Assembly (NCBI GenBank): GCA_947579665.1
Contig: OX388346.1
Coordinates: 87,112,615 to 87,176,614 of the forward strand
DNA length: 64,000 bases
Source: Sympetrum striolatum
Lineage: Eukaryota > Arthropoda > Insecta > Odonata > Libellulidae
Reading direction: 5' to 3'
Part shown: positions 1 to 12,720 of the stretch, piece by piece
Numbering within the stretch: position 1 is the first letter of the stretch
Layout: each line of letters opens with the position of its first letter
The notes under the pieces: generated by a model
What the model was told of the DNA's origin: nothing
Database searches by the model: none
Seen by the model: only the letters and a program-made list of their open reading frames with translations
Position numbers and translations under genes: made by a program

Positions 1-1440
1 TGACAGGTAATCTGCGTTGTAATGGTTTATTGTTGTATCAGGAAGATATATGTATATTTTGCTCTGGTCAATTACGTTGTAAAATTGTAATTCATTTTGT
101 ATTTTTGAAAACTATTGTGATAAATAAAGATACCAAAGCACAAATACCCAACTGTAAAATAATAATAAGGTAACCTTTCTAATTTAGGTAGTAAGAAGTT
201 TAGTTTAGTAAGAAACTAAATGAAACTTTGTATTCTTCGTATGCATGTGCGTTATCTGTTATACGTTATTGTTTGCAGATACAACAACAATTTACTATTA
301 TTTTTGAAAGAAGTGGCGGTGATGGGCAGTCCTGATATACCGTAAAAAAATGTAGTTCAATTTTAAAGTAATTTTATCATCGCTCTATTTTTTTATCAAG
401 ACAAATTAACTTAGTGTCTGTTATGATTATCAGCTATTTTGATAAGAATTAAGGTGTTCTTCTATATTCGATTAGAATCGGCAATATTTTCTTAATACAG
501 ATTTATTCAGACGTTACTTGTCCGCAATCCTTTCCAATACTCATTCTTTCGTTGTTTCATTGCCGTTAATAAGATTTCCAATCAAATGTTTTAAATATAA
601 TTTCTATTCATACATCCAATATGAATTTTCTACGCACAAAAGAGGGGCAATAATCGGATGGAACGAATAGTGGTAATATAGACGTTTGTATTTAAAAAAT
701 ACCTCTTTTCCGGAAAGGTTCGGCTATTATATCCAAGATGCATATTTAGCCGTTCTTATACTTAGCATTTTTGTGGATTCCAGCATTCTTCTGATAAAAC
801 ACGCCGCTACTGATATAAATGAAAATATTCCGACAAACAATTACGTAGACCATCCATTGAGTTTACTCTGAGTCATTAGACACCAGGAAGCTGGCGATCG
901 AATAATTCAGAGAATTTGACACTCGGAGCAGAAGCGAAGGGCGAAAAAGTGGACCTTTAGAGCCTGGCATTAAAACACCGCGTTTGCTACCAAAAATCGA
1001 ATAAATAAAAAGTCGAGAGAGGCGAGAAAATTGATGGGCCATCGGGAGTTAGTTCTCCGTAGAAAAAGGAGCACTCGGATGAGATGGGATTGCTGCGAGT
1101 GGCTGAGATGGAATTTCCCTTAAAAGCATTCTAAATCCATCGGACTTAATTTACCAAATCATACACCTCTCACGTATTCCTAACCTTAAAACAGAAAGTA
1201 AGAAAGATACCCCGAAAATGAAGAACGGAAATACGGGAACATAACTGTCTTCAAATCTTTCTCTGCTATTTACTTGCAAAAGCTACTTAAATAGAAAGCC
1301 TTGGTCGCCATTGAGTGAATGCAGTGTGAGTACCTAATATAGAGCTTGCGAACTACGTCAACTTCAAAGAAATTGCGCTAGAATTATAACCAAGAAAAAT
1401 GGTTGCACACTTAAGGGTAGAAATAATATCAATACATTAA
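1..1440. other. AT-rich non-coding stretch
   Basis: No gene, tRNA or transposon end is recognised here. A 61-codon open frame lies near 686-871, but it has no domain, no splice context and no start context. The segment is ordinary AT-rich DNA as far as can be seen by eye. Confidence 0.5.
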
Positions 1441-1446
1441 AACAAA

Positions 1447-1690
1447 TATATATATATACATATATATCAAACGTGCAGATCATATACTTCATATGAATAT
1501 CTGCGAAAATTAACTATAGCTATCCCTATTTAACTAAGAAGGAGCAAGAACAACTTCATCGTAATCCGTCAATTCAAAATTAACTCCAATCACTTGCAGA
1601 TATAACAGGTATACGTATACACACACACACACACAGATATCCATATACACACACATTTATTACATATCAATACACACACACATACAAATG
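1447..1690. repeat. AT and AC microsatellites
   Basis: An alternating TA/AT run occupies about 1447-1468. An uninterrupted AC dinucleotide run occupies about 1619-1635, with shorter CACACA blocks at 1647-1655 and 1671-1682. Such simple repeats are common in animal non-coding DNA. Confidence 0.85.
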
Positions 1691-1742
1691 TATCAAAATC
1701 TTACTAAATGAAGTCTTATTTAATGAATTAGTAATTTGGACC

Positions 1743-2435
1743 TTGATTTTGACACATTTCAAACTAAAAGTGAATAAACGCATATTGACAGGCTATTTAT
1801 GGCTAAATAATTTGGATAAGCTAGAAGCATGTAATGTTGTCAATAGTACAAAAATTGTATATTCAACTACAATTGATTCATTTCTCGGTGACCTCAGGTT
1901 GACGCACTGCGTCGAATCCGAAACCGTCGTGGTGCTCTGATTGGTGGAATTGGAACAGAATAAATGGATTTGTTTTAAAAATAATCGAACCTTTCTCTGC
2001 ACAATAGACGCTCATGGATGTGAGAGCATTATTGTGATTTATATAAAAGTTACGTCGGCAGAGGAATTTATTCGTTTTAGATCCAAAGTCCAGAAAATTA
2101 TTCGAGTAAATAAAAATTTCATATCGCTCGGAAAAACATGTATGAATATCAAACTTGGATATAATAGCATTTTCCACGTCATTCTGGATTCTAAAGAGGT
2201 TTCAAACACTACAGAAATATAATAAACACCAAACGATGGAAATTTTTGAATGGGAACACGATGGTTTTTGGAGAGGAATGGAGAAAGCTCAGAAATTATT
2301 TACGCTCAAAAACCTATAACGTTATTGAAACAAGCAGTTTTTAAACTAAAAATTAAAAACAAACAAGTTCAAATTCTCTTTCCCTATTTGAAACCGACGA
2401 AAGACACATTTTTTAAATATTGGAGGAAGTGTTAA
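1743..2435 (+). pseudogene. Possible decayed gene, unknown function
   Basis: Three open stretches (1743-1940, 1941-2222 and 2250-2435) lie in the same frame. They are broken only by TGA at 1938, two TAA codons at 2220-2225 and TGA at 2247. The first two would join into about 160 codons if the single TGA were sense. The frame also stays open upstream for at least 50 bases. The conceptual product is mixed in composition and not low-complexity, with several cysteines (motif WICFKNN near the start of the second block). No family is recognised. An overlapping 99-codon frame on the other strand (1878-2177) makes the strand uncertain. A long chance frame in AT-rich DNA is the main alternative. Confidence 0.25.
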
Positions 2436-4590
2436 AACTTACGGCAAATATTAACTAAAACATGTCAATAATAAGGAACCAAATAAATACGTTAGGATCC
2501 CGCTTGTAACTGTCCCGTCGTAAGGATATTGATCGGGTCCTAAACTTTGTAACGTATTCACTCATACGCCTCCATTGAGTTACTACAAGTAACTAAGCTG
2601 AAGAGTTCTTTTTTTATTTAACCAATTCAGACTTTTTATCAATAATAGTTGCAATTTCAATTTTGGCGCAACTGACAACTGTTTTTATTCAAATTTGGGC
2701 GCATCCGTCTATTTTCCTCTTTTGCAGCAATGCAACCGTAAAATACGTCCAAGAAGTTTATCTCAAGCTTTTTCTTTTAACTTTAACTTTGAAACTGAGT
2801 TACGACTGCTTTTAATGCTTTCGCCAGTTTAGATAGATTTAATAATTACCATTTATGCAACAAATCGAAACCAAGTTCAGCATACTTTAGTAGATAGGAT
2901 TTCATATTTTCAACAACCCATGTTATGAAAACGTATTGGCCGCTCATAGTTGTCGTAAATCCAATTAAAACACATTATAAAATATAGAAAGCATTTTGAA
3001 TCTTTTTATTGCATTTAACCCATGTTTGATCAGAAAAAAATGTTTATAAAAATAAAAACGGTTACGAAACTAACTTAAGAGTTAATGTGTTTACTGAATA
3101 AATATTATCGATGAAAATGTTTAAATGGATCTCCTGCGCAATAAAATATAAGTTCTGGATCTGGACGAAGGATTTATATTTACTTCATTTTGTCTCCTAC
3201 TGGAAAGGAATTTTTTCATTGTCACAAGCCTAATGTTATCCTCTAACTCGCTAAATTTCACCAATTATTTAAATTACCACTATATTGCGTTAAATAATAT
3301 AAGTGCGAATAGAAAATAATACGAATAAACCGCGAAGTCTTACGTGTAACGCATTTCAGTTGTAAGCAATTCAATGCAGCCCAAGTTATGGCCTTCAACA
3401 TTTACGTTAAACTTAATAAATTGTTGACTGTATTTGCTATAAAACATTTCCGAAGATCAACAATCCAAACGGAAATATCCCGTTATAACATTCCATCACT
3501 TTCGTATTGAATTTGAAAGTCAGCCTGGCGATGCGCTAACTCTCACAGCAGACGTGTCATGGGGGGTCGCATACATCCACGGCGCTAACTACCTTTCCCA
3601 GATTGCATCCATCTTCGGCCGTATGAATCGTTAAATGGTGCCCATAAAGGGACGTCAATATTTTAGAATCCGACCGAGGCATCTCGCCGAGCCACGAATC
3701 CTGTTAATTAACAAGTTGAAGAGAGTACGGCAATTACACCGTGATGGAGAGACATTTCGGGTTTGAACTCTGCGCTGTTGGAGAGATCATAAGCTTATCC
3801 TTGGGCTACAACAGAATCGAAATGTAAAATTTTACACTCAAGTTAACCTCTCAGATGTCTATAAATCAAACTGATTTTGCCAAGTTTCTCGGGGCCAATG
3901 CGAAAATACTTTACTTCTCAAGGTATTACCCATAGCAAATTTTTCGAACATAAGTTTTTACTGAAGTTTTACTGTTTTCTTAGCAAGAGAACTGCGTAAG
4001 CAAAAATTTGAAAGAATGGACTCTCCTTGATAAATAAATTTCACCCACCGTTCCCTCCGAGTGGAATGCATGCTTAAATGAAAGTGCTTAACTTTGGGAA
4101 TTTTCAATAATCAATCTCAAGCAGCGGGACTCTCGCTAAAGTGAATTTTCTTCAAAACTCTCAAAATTGAATTCACTTTCTTCTTTTTCAATAGCTTATT
4201 TATGAAAAGGTGCAACACAAGTGTGATAGGATTTACTCAATCATGATGCATACTGAAAATTTAAGGCAACGAAAAAGGGTAAAGTTTCATTTTAGGCCTT
4301 CCACCTTCGAAGACCTTCCGTCAATTCAAATGGAATTTAGTTTAGCATTGAGAAAACGTTTTTATAAATAAAACTAAAAATATCTTGTACTGGAAGAGTT
4401 GCAACTATGGATGGGGGTGAAATAAAAATGCTACCGAATAGAAAGAGCAGAGTGAGAAAATAATTCATCAGAAATTTAAAATAAAATAAATTTAAAGCTG
4501 GAGTTCGGAGTATCTTATATGAATTTTTTATATTTTCTCACATGAAAAGATAAATATTATACTTGATCTTTTTATACGTATTCTGTTGAC
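2436..4590. other. Non-coding stretch, no feature resolved
   Basis: No coding region, tRNA or transposon terminus is seen. A more GC-rich patch at about 3520-3700 stands out from its AT-rich surroundings and could be a conserved regulatory block, but nothing in the sequence proves it. Confidence 0.4.
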
Positions 4591-4670
4591 TCACACCAAT
4601 ATTTCCATTCTGTTGGGTATCTTTGGAAGGTGATTCAACCCCTTTACCCTTCCCAACCCAACCCCTTTAC

Positions 4671-4854
4671 AGGTAGTGAGATGTCTTCGTTTACAACGCA
4701 TATCCTCCACATTCCGGGCGATCCATTTCAAACCGAGTACACCGAGCACTGAAAACAAAAGGTTTCCCAGAGCACACATCATCGGTTTATTTGGAAACAA
4801 GTCCACGAATGCGGTAAACACGGCTCTTCTCGGCGTGTTTTCCGAGCGCCACAT
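4671..4854 (-). other. Candidate orphan exon, unknown product
   Basis: On the minus strand an open frame begins with ATG at 4852-4854, directly after a TAG that could act as an acceptor. It runs 184 bases to a donor-like CT|GTAAAG with GT at 4669-4670. The product begins MWRSENTPRR and contains a hydrophobic segment (ALGNLLFSVLGVLG) that could be one membrane helix, followed by a basic, cysteine-containing tail. The segment is more GC-rich than its surroundings. The acceptor lacks a strong pyrimidine tract and no partner exon is found, so this is only a candidate. A frame on the plus strand (4676-4858) overlaps it. Confidence 0.2.
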
Positions 4855-4892
4855 CTAAATACCGATTCATCCAGTCCAGGGAACTTAAATTT

Positions 4893-5380
4893 TCATCTCT
4901 CGCGAAGGAGTGAAGATGTCCACACCTCGGGCTGAACCAAATGAAAGGAGGTCGCTCTATTCAGCTGTCGGTTACATCGTGACGCATGCTGGGAAGAGCC
5001 GGGAGTAATAAACGAGTCGCCATTAATAAAAGGCATTGTGACATAGTTGAACGGCTGAAAGTGCACAAAGGAAACTGGTCGATGGAAGCCTACAAAGTTA
5101 GACGCTCTCTGAAAATAAAAAAAAAACATTCCTTTGTGTTTAGAGTTTTCGTATGAATGCTCGACGATACCTCCAACTCTCACTGTACCGAGCAATCTCT
5201 CCATTACCTCGTATTTTTGAGTATTTTTATGCTTTCCCGTGATATCGTGCCGTTTTTGCGAACGAGGTTACTACGCGACTAGAGTTTGTGCTCTATACAA
5301 GCGTAGTCGATGACATAAGATACTCAAACGGTGGAAACTTCAACTACGACTGCCATACATAATCAAAAAGGCTTCGGTAG
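4893..5380. other. Non-coding, no feature resolved
   Basis: An open frame of 103 codons exists on the minus strand (4893-5204) but has no recognisable domain or splice context. Nothing else is seen. Confidence 0.35.
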
Positions 5381-5548
5381 TTCTTTATTATTATTATTAC
5401 ATTAAATATGCAGATAGGTATAGAACAGGTGGCAAAGTTTGCTATCATATATTGACGGTCATAAAAAAGTAATGGATTGACATATAAAAACAGAAAAGGG
5501 CAAGTAGTCAAATAAAATAAATCATTAAAAAGTAAAATACCAGTACAA
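5381..5548 (-). repeat. Possible LINE 3' tail, minus strand
   Basis: A TTATTATTATTATTA run at about 5383-5398 reads on the minus strand as a trinucleotide tail. It resembles the tails ending the LINE remnants elsewhere in this window (31.9 kb and 43.55 kb). No coding remnant was recognised in the 150 bases that would be its 3' untranslated region, so it may equally be a simple repeat. Confidence 0.25.
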
Positions 5549-5550
5549 TA

Positions 5551-6178
5551 CAGTGGAACCTCGGTTCACGAACTTAATCTGTTCCTAGACCCTGGTTGTG
5601 AACCGAATTGGTCGTGAACCGAGACAATTTCTCCCGTTGAAATTAATGTAAATACAATTAATCCGTTCCAGACTCTGAAAATTTGTATATTTTAAGTCTA
5701 TTCTTGTTTAGAATGGACGTAAATTACATGTAAAATTAGTTATAGAAATAAATAAAAAATTGGATTTTAATACTTCAGGTGAATATTATTTTTTAAATTT
5801 TTTCCCCTTATTTGTCTTTATGAGCGTCATTGACTGCGATCAGTTAATAGCTTGCGTATACGGAAAAAAGACCCATATGGGATGAAAGAATAAAAGAAAA
5901 TTAGAAATAAATATAAAATATAGTAATTTGAATTTAAGATAGCTAAATTTTATTATATTGCTATGGAATTTGTCTCTTTCACTGATAATGTAATCCGCCA
6001 AACACGAACTGTGTTCACTGATGAACCTGTCTGCAACTGTTTCTCAGGAACGATGCTGTGTCATGTGGGGTTGCCTACTGAACTGGTCGTGAACCGAGTT
6101 GTTGTACGCCAACCGAGTCAACATTTGGTTGCCAAAGCTGGTCGTAAACCAAGTTGGTCGTGAACCGAGGTTCCACTG
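5551..6178. mobile_element. Tc1/mariner/pogo-type MITE, 628 bp
   Basis: The element starts CAGTGGAACCTCGGTTCACG at 5551 and ends with its perfect reverse complement at 6178, giving 21 bp terminal inverted repeats without mismatch. Both ends are flanked by TA (5549-5550 and 6179-6180), the target duplication of the Tc1/mariner superfamily; CAGT-type ends are usual in the pogo/Tigger branch. The motif GGTCGTGAACCGAG recurs in one orientation at 5610-5623, 6085-6098 and 6156-6169, so both subterminal regions carry extra copies of the end sequence. No transposase frame is present; the 66-codon frame at 5963-6163 is chance. It is therefore non-autonomous. The perfect ends suggest either fairly recent insertion or selection on the ends. 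Confidence 0.9.
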
Positions 6179-6180
6179 TA

Positions 6181-7740
6181 TTTCTACTACCGCTCACTAT
6201 CATAACATTGCCATTAATGTTCATTAATGAACCTCAACTTAATAAGTCTATTAATGTTCAACACATATCACTAATTCAATTATTCAATTTGGTACTTCTT
6301 TCGTTGCAAATATTTTTCCGAATAAATCTGTTTTCACTTCAGTAATCTTGCTAAAATAGCATTATTAGAAGGAAAGATAATTCTTCCACTAATTTATCGG
6401 CAGGGAGAAATAATCTAAAACTTCCGCAAGGTTTTATTGGATGACTTTTTTCTCAAACTAGAAACAAGCCAAACTTGTAAAGACAACTTATGTGAAAGAG
6501 TTGGACACGGAGTACTTATCCATGAAAGAGATCAAAACTCGCGTTACGAAATATTCAGCGTAAGTAAGCAAAGCGGTTCATTCTTTTTAAACCGATAACA
6601 CGCCCCCATAACTCTCAATGACCATAGTCCACCTAAAACACGAATTTGAGGGACCGTTTCCTCCGCCATCTCCACTCGCAGATTCAAAATAAAAACTTTT
6701 TCTCTTTAACGACTCCGATTCGTGGCATTCATCACTAAAGCCCTATTCTTCTTACTTAACTATGAATGCATTTCGCAACGTTAAATAACGCCGCTTTCGA
6801 ACACGCTCTGAAGAGGGCGTAACTTCAGAACGACGTAGGAAAATAGAAGGCAGACAATGCTCATAACATTTGAAGAGCTCCATTTTGAAATTCCTAACCA
6901 GAACAAACATTTTCACTGCTCCACAGTTGACAATTCTGTTCCCATTCTCCGGCAAAGAGGTCAACAGCTTTTGTGAACTCAGACCACTCGGAAAATTTTA
7001 ATTACCTCGATAATCACATTTGCTGCTTCGCTCCATTATACACTCGAGCAACAACTGATGGATTAAGGAGACATTGTACGAGGTATTACTAAAACACTTT
7101 AATGGAATAATAAGTGGATTGAAAGTGAGATGGGAAATGGAAATGGTACCGCACCATTAAATAAAAAACGTTTACAGTCATCAGTATCGTGTCTATAATA
7201 CCATTTACAGCGAAAATACTCTGAGGAATGCAAGTGGAACCATGGTAAATGGATAAGTATAGAAAAAAGGCGTTCTATTGCCAGATCTTGCAGGAATAAA
7301 TTCCACATAGAAATCCCTACTTTGTGTGTTGCCATTTAATGTGCAAAACTTTAAAAACTTTGGCATTTCTCAGATAGCTCGGCTTTGGCAACACAGAATA
7401 TCTCTCGTCTAGTTTTAGAAATAAACATTTATGAAGCAGGATTTGGTGAATTCATACCAGGTCGATGAAACTATAAATTATATAAAGTATGCCCGATCTT
7501 TAATATTTCAAACTAAAGAAGCACCTTTTCTCTACATCCTCAACACAAATGATTACCCTGTTAAAAGCTAGAAAGTTCCTAGGAAGCAAAAATCAAAAAA
7601 GAAGCAGTTTAGGTTCAAAATTTAATGCAATAATTTACCACTGATTGAAAAACCCTGTCTAAAAAAACAGATACTATGATGCACTAGATGTTACGAGAAT
7701 GGAAGAGAGACGTGGAATGCAGTGAGATAGATAATATGAC
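6181..7740. other. Non-coding, no feature resolved
   Basis: Several open frames of 60-78 codons occur on both strands (for example 6752-6964 and 7099-7335, both minus). None shows a domain, signal or splice context. No transposon ends were seen. Confidence 0.4.
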
Positions 7741-8115
7741 GCCAAGGAGAGAATGCCTCGGGGAAGACGATGGTTGAAATCTCAACAAAAGGAGCGAAGA
7801 TTGATGTTAGAACAAACGATGAATTTTAGAAGAGTACGGAAACCCGATGAATGGCAAAAAAAGAAGCGTATTTTACGATTCGAGAGGATCCCGAGGAGAA
7901 GTGGAGGACAAAGAGAGGCGTATAAGAGGAAGAAGGAGAGAAGACGAAAGAGAGAAGATGGAAGAGGACGTAAAAAGGTAGTGCGAGAGGGAGGTATATG
8001 GGAGCGAGAGATGTCCGCATTGCAGGTTCTTCAACCCACAGATTTCCTTGGCTCGCTCATGAGGTGCGTTAAAAAAAACAGAGAGAGAAATAAACACGAG
8101 AGAAAGAGCCAAAAA
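7740..8115 (+). repeat. Purine-rich tract
   Basis: The plus strand is strongly enriched in A and G, most clearly at 7890-8020 and 8070-8115. The 127-codon frame at 7753-8136 is therefore an arginine/lysine/glutamate-rich low-complexity product, and its complement is a serine/leucine-rich frame. The bias explains both frames better than a gene does. Confidence 0.6.
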
Positions 8116-8451
8116 GATGAATTCTCAGATGCATGAGAGTGCATTCAAGGACAACGTTAGTCTGGAAAAATTTCGCATCATAACACGGGAAAGAGTTTGT
8201 GGGATGGGCGTCGGAAACTTTCCAACACTTGGATCCTTTTACAGCACATTAGTGTTTACATATGATAACCTCTCCGAGGATATTAAATTCGCAATAACAT
8301 TTTATGAATAAGGGTTTTAGATCTAAATGTCAAACTCGTGTGCCAAAAGTCACATGAACTGGAATATAAGAGGGTTGTGGAATCGAAGGAGTTTCGAGGG
8401 TCAATAGAAGTAGAATATGATAGAACATATGATAACTCATATGATAGAAAT

Positions 8452-8510
8452 AAACTATGACTTTATTTCACAAATGTATTCCTAAAATTTGTAGAATAAA
8501 GTCATGGTTT
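8452..8510. repeat. Imperfect hairpin, 24 bp arms
   Basis: The left arm at 8452-8475 (AAACTATGACTTTATTTCAC...) pairs with the right arm at 8487-8510. There are about three mismatches over 24 bases and an 11-base loop. No TA or longer duplication is obvious. It could be the core of a short MITE or an isolated hairpin. Confidence 0.65.
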
Positions 8511-11500
8511 GTTTTAATCTTGTCTTTTGAGATGAAGTTTCACCAAGGGCCGAATTGATTGAATAGAAATAGAATATTTTTAAATAAATCTAATAAATTA
8601 TTTATTAGCAATGATGGAGATTAAATAATTATAATATAAGATGGGTGATTAAATAGCGACGATAGAAACTAATGAGATGTAAAAGTTGATAAACTGGAGG
8701 AAAAGTTAAATTATAAAAATAGAAAGAAATTGAAAAGTTGTTAGTGTCAGAAATACAGTTTTTAATGCAAAATGAAAGATTAGGATAAAATTTTACTAAA
8801 TGAATGCGTAACAAAAGAAACAGTTAAGGCAGAGGATAAGACAATATGAGCGTTGGGGTCACAGCAGGAGAACAGAACAAAGGATACGAAGATTAAGATG
8901 GACGTAGGAAACGTGTGCTATTGGATTAAAAGGATGAAAGCGGGACGTGGTTGAAATCAAAGGGCGAATTAAAAAGTGGAGCGAAGAGAGATGTGCACGC
9001 GATAGGAAGTGCTCGAGAGAAAGAAAACGTTCAATGAAGGGGATGGGGGAGACGACGTTGCCAGATAAGCAGTTTTCCGTTAATGTTAGCGGGTTTCAGA
9101 AATACTCCTCGCGAACTAAGAGCATTTCCTCCTGGCTTAACATACTCTTTTACACCTCTAATTTCGAAGGTCTCCAATTCATTCATTCTATTTCTCTAGC
9201 TGAGATGCTTCTTTGTCAATACTTCAAGAAATTAACCACTTACTGACGAATACCTATGATATCGCATTCACATTATCCTGTTAGATGTAGTTTTTTGAAA
9301 ACACATGGAAACAAGATAAAGATAAAACTTGAAAAGAAATAGTCACGAATTTGGAAGTAATCGCACAGCCGCAATGAATGTAACGTGACGGTTAGGTAAA
9401 ATCAATATACCTGTGAATGAGTTGACCTGACTTCGTGGAACGCCATTTAAAAAAACGAAATACTGCTTATATTTATAATGCGATAATTAGACTTTGTTAC
9501 CAATAATGTTACCTTTAATTTAGACATTGCATCTGCAATAAACAATTTTTCACAGGCAAATGAAACTGATGTTGTTAAATTGAAAAATAATCAAAGTGAA
9601 TAACAAAGTATAAAAGAATATGTTCAAACAACACGATAAAAAGAAGCAATTCCTTCACGTCGACCGATGATAAAATATTTATATTACCCCTGAATCGTAC
9701 GTATCAGGTGTTAAAATCAACGACCGTTGCTTTCCAATCAATAGATGCTGTAACTTTGACTTGCTTTAGCCCAGAGTTGTACGACATACGCCCTCTGAAG
9801 CTTCTACTTTAAACCGACCCGCCAATCTTCGAGAAAATTGGCAAACTTAAGTTCCATCTTAGATATCGTGAGTCAAAAAGCATGACGAAAATTTTAAGCC
9901 ATCATTATTTTTTATTTCTCTTGTTTTAACAATAAACAAACTTCATTTTTGCACTTAATTGCTCAGTTTTCTGTTCTTGATTATAGTTGAAATTATGTAA
10001 CAGGCATTTTCTTACGGGTTTTTGGTATGAATAGTCCGAACAATATTTACTATGCGAAAATAATATATACTATAATAGCGTGAGAGAATGTCAATGGCCC
10101 CATAAAGATCCTCACTGGCCTTTGAAGTGAAATTTCGAATGAGACCCTCTGCCCATTAGGTTGGAAAACCATGGTTTAGCCACTAATACCATTGATACAC
10201 TTCAAAGCAAGAGAAAGTCAATGCAACGTAAGATATGCAAGATATAGGAACACGAATGCGATACGTATCTATGAAATAATTTCTCAATTTTCTGAGCTAA
10301 GTACAATCACCCAATTATAGAGCTAATGAGTTATCCTAACAAGGTTTCCTAAGGAAGTCATTACTGGCAATAGTTTCAAATATCTGCTTTGGGGAGTTTT
10401 AACCCTTTAAAAAATATCAGACGCAGGGACTCCCGTAAATGAATTCCCTAAAATGATTGTCGAGCGCCATTCTCTCAAAGTAAGTAAAAGTTTTAAGAGC
10501 GACACTGAATTATTTCCCCACCCTTTTCTAGTCCTCGGTTTATTCGAGCCGAGAAACTTCTGAGAGCAAATTAGTCCTCGTTCGCGGATATCTTTTGGCA
10601 ACGCTGGAAGGAGAAAGGAAGATTATTTAAGCGAAGAAAGGAGAGGACGGCTGAGTGATGCCGAGAGAGGGAATTGAAGGGGAGAATTGTGCGCCGGAGT
10701 TGATGGAGAGACCCTGTTAAATGTCAGATGGAGTGATCGACCAAGATATTAAGGAGAGACGATAAAGGCTTAAGTCGAATCCTTATAATGCTCTCATCGG
10801 ACGCGTGGAGAGCCAATCGCATTGTAGAGTAAACAAAGAGTTCGCAATAACGCCCCCAGCGAACTATTGAGTGACGACGCATCCGCTTTTTAAAAACGTA
10901 CTTATGTTAAATGACGGGAAATGGGGGAAAGTGAGGAATGGGGGAGGGAATTTTCCCTTGTGGGTGTCGAGGGAGGTCGAAAAATGACGCGGGAGAAGAA
11001 ATGAGCGAATAAATGTTCGCTACGACACGCTATAAATCGGGTGAACGTAATGCACGCAATCGCGATGCTTGGAATGCGGGCTCAGGAATTCCGTGTTACC
11101 TTCGCCTGGGGCGCGCAGCAATTCCTCAGTGCACTAGTATTTGATGCAGGGGGCTTTCGTTACCCGAGCAACTGAATAGAGACCGTAGTATTTCGCTTAC
11201 TCGTTCAATCAGCTTCCTCGGAAAGTTAATCCGTTGTAATTGTAGCTTAATCTTAGCATTCCATCCGCGTTAGCATCCTCCACGAGGGGATTTATAAGGA
11301 AAATATGCTACAACGGAATTAAGATAATAGTTTCTTAACTAGATATGAACAGTTATTAAAGAATTCGATGGCGCAAATGTGTGACTTACTCCGACCTATG
11401 GATGATTAAAAACAGGGAGATTATCTCCATATTTCTGAATTAAGATAAATAGGTCACTCAGGGACATATAAAAGCAAACGTTTAAATCTTAGAAGAATGA

Positions 11501-11950
11501 TGCCGTATAATTACTCAGAAGAGAGTAAGAGACTCCAATGCGATAGCAACTAATATTTGATTTGAAGCACCTTAAGACGCTTTAAAGCACATAACAATAG
11601 CATTTTGAATTTTAAAAGAGGGATTTTGAATTTAAATTGAGGAAAATATTTTTAACTAACTGTCAACGAGTGGTACGAATCAAAGTGCGATAATTTAATT
11701 TTTGACTGAGATTCAACAGATAAGGGGCTGACCTGCCCTGCTTAAGGTCAGATCTCGATGCCCTCAACAACTTTATATATGTTGCTTAGTATTATCAGCC
11801 TTTCCCTACTAACTACAAAAGACGTCGATTGATAGTGAATAGAACACATTCATGATTTTGACAACAATTTCGATACAGTTTATGGGTATTCATAACTAAT
11901 AGGAGTTAAAGATACTAATTTGGAGAATAGAACGATATATCCATCTGTTT
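8511..11950. other. Non-coding, purine-rich in part
   Basis: No gene or transposon end is recognised. The interval 10600-11000 is purine-rich and more GC-rich than average, with many GAGA-like motifs, and could be regulatory, but no specific site can be supported. Open frames here are below 100 codons without domains. Confidence 0.4.
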
Positions 11951-11999
11951 ATATTGAAAAAATCCTACGTAATATTATTTTCATTGTATTTATCGATTA

Positions 12000-12720
12000 T
12001 GTACTTATTGAATACTCATTTTTTTCTAAATGAAAAAATCTGATGTGGCCAACACATAACTTTATCCATATTTATTGAAAACAAAAGCCTATGCCGGTAA
12101 TATATAAATAACTCCAAAACAATGAGTGTTACAGAAAAATTTTTCAAGCAAAAGTTGTAAAAAAATGCCTTATCTATAACTTTTGTAAAAATTTTATATA
12201 AATACATCACATTCTGTCAGAAATATTTAAGAAAAACTACAATTTTTGGATAAAAAGCAACCTACGGTTAGCGAGTATTCACTAATAACTCCTAAACAAT
12301 CAGTGTTACGAAAAAATGTTTCAAATAAATGTAGTAGTTAAAAACATTATCAATAACTTTTGTAAATAATTGTATATACCTACATTGCATTCTGACAGAG
12401 ATATTTAAGAAACATAATTTTGTTCCGGATAAACCACAACTTCCGGTTAAGCGATATTCATCAAAAACTAATCAACTCTAGGGAACTAATAGGAAAATAC
12501 TAAATATGAATTTTGGAAATGATCGAATAATTAATTTTTGAGATAGAGCGCCCAGAAAATATTTTACCACAGACAGACACACACACACACAGACATGTTC
12601 GGGAAAATAGCGAAAACGAGCTCTATGGGCCCCAAAATATCAATTTCCGTTGAAATCTGGAGGTCAAATATTTTTGCGAATACAATACTTTCTCTATACT
12701 ACGTATAGGGAGAAAGTAAA
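12000..12720. repeat. Interspersed repeat ending in a hairpin
   Basis: This AT-rich unit contains a tandem array (12094-12480), then a short AC run near 12575-12595, and ends with a hairpin at 12686-12718 (TACTTTCTCTATA paired with TATAGGGAGAAAGTA around CTACG). The order of internal tandem, CA run, moderately conserved block and terminal hairpin suggests a defined mobile repeat and not random sequence. I recall similar sequence blocks in other arthropod genomes but cannot name the family. No protein-coding capacity is visible. Confidence 0.55.
12094..12480. repeat. Diverged tandem repeat, ~177-179 bp period
   Basis: Two full units begin at about 12094 and 12265, and a third partial unit at about 12444. 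Shared anchors are the CGGTTA/CGGTAA start, AATAACTCC (12107 and 12284), GAGTGTTAC/CAGTGTTAC, AACTTTTGTAAA and ATTCTGNCAGA followed by ATATTTAAGAAA. The spacing of AATAACTCC is 177 bases. Divergence is considerable, so the duplication is old. Confidence 0.8.

Noticed and set aside
7753..8136. 127-codon highly charged frame
   Set aside because: It lies in a purine-rich tract whose bias keeps several frames open on both strands; no domain or splice context.
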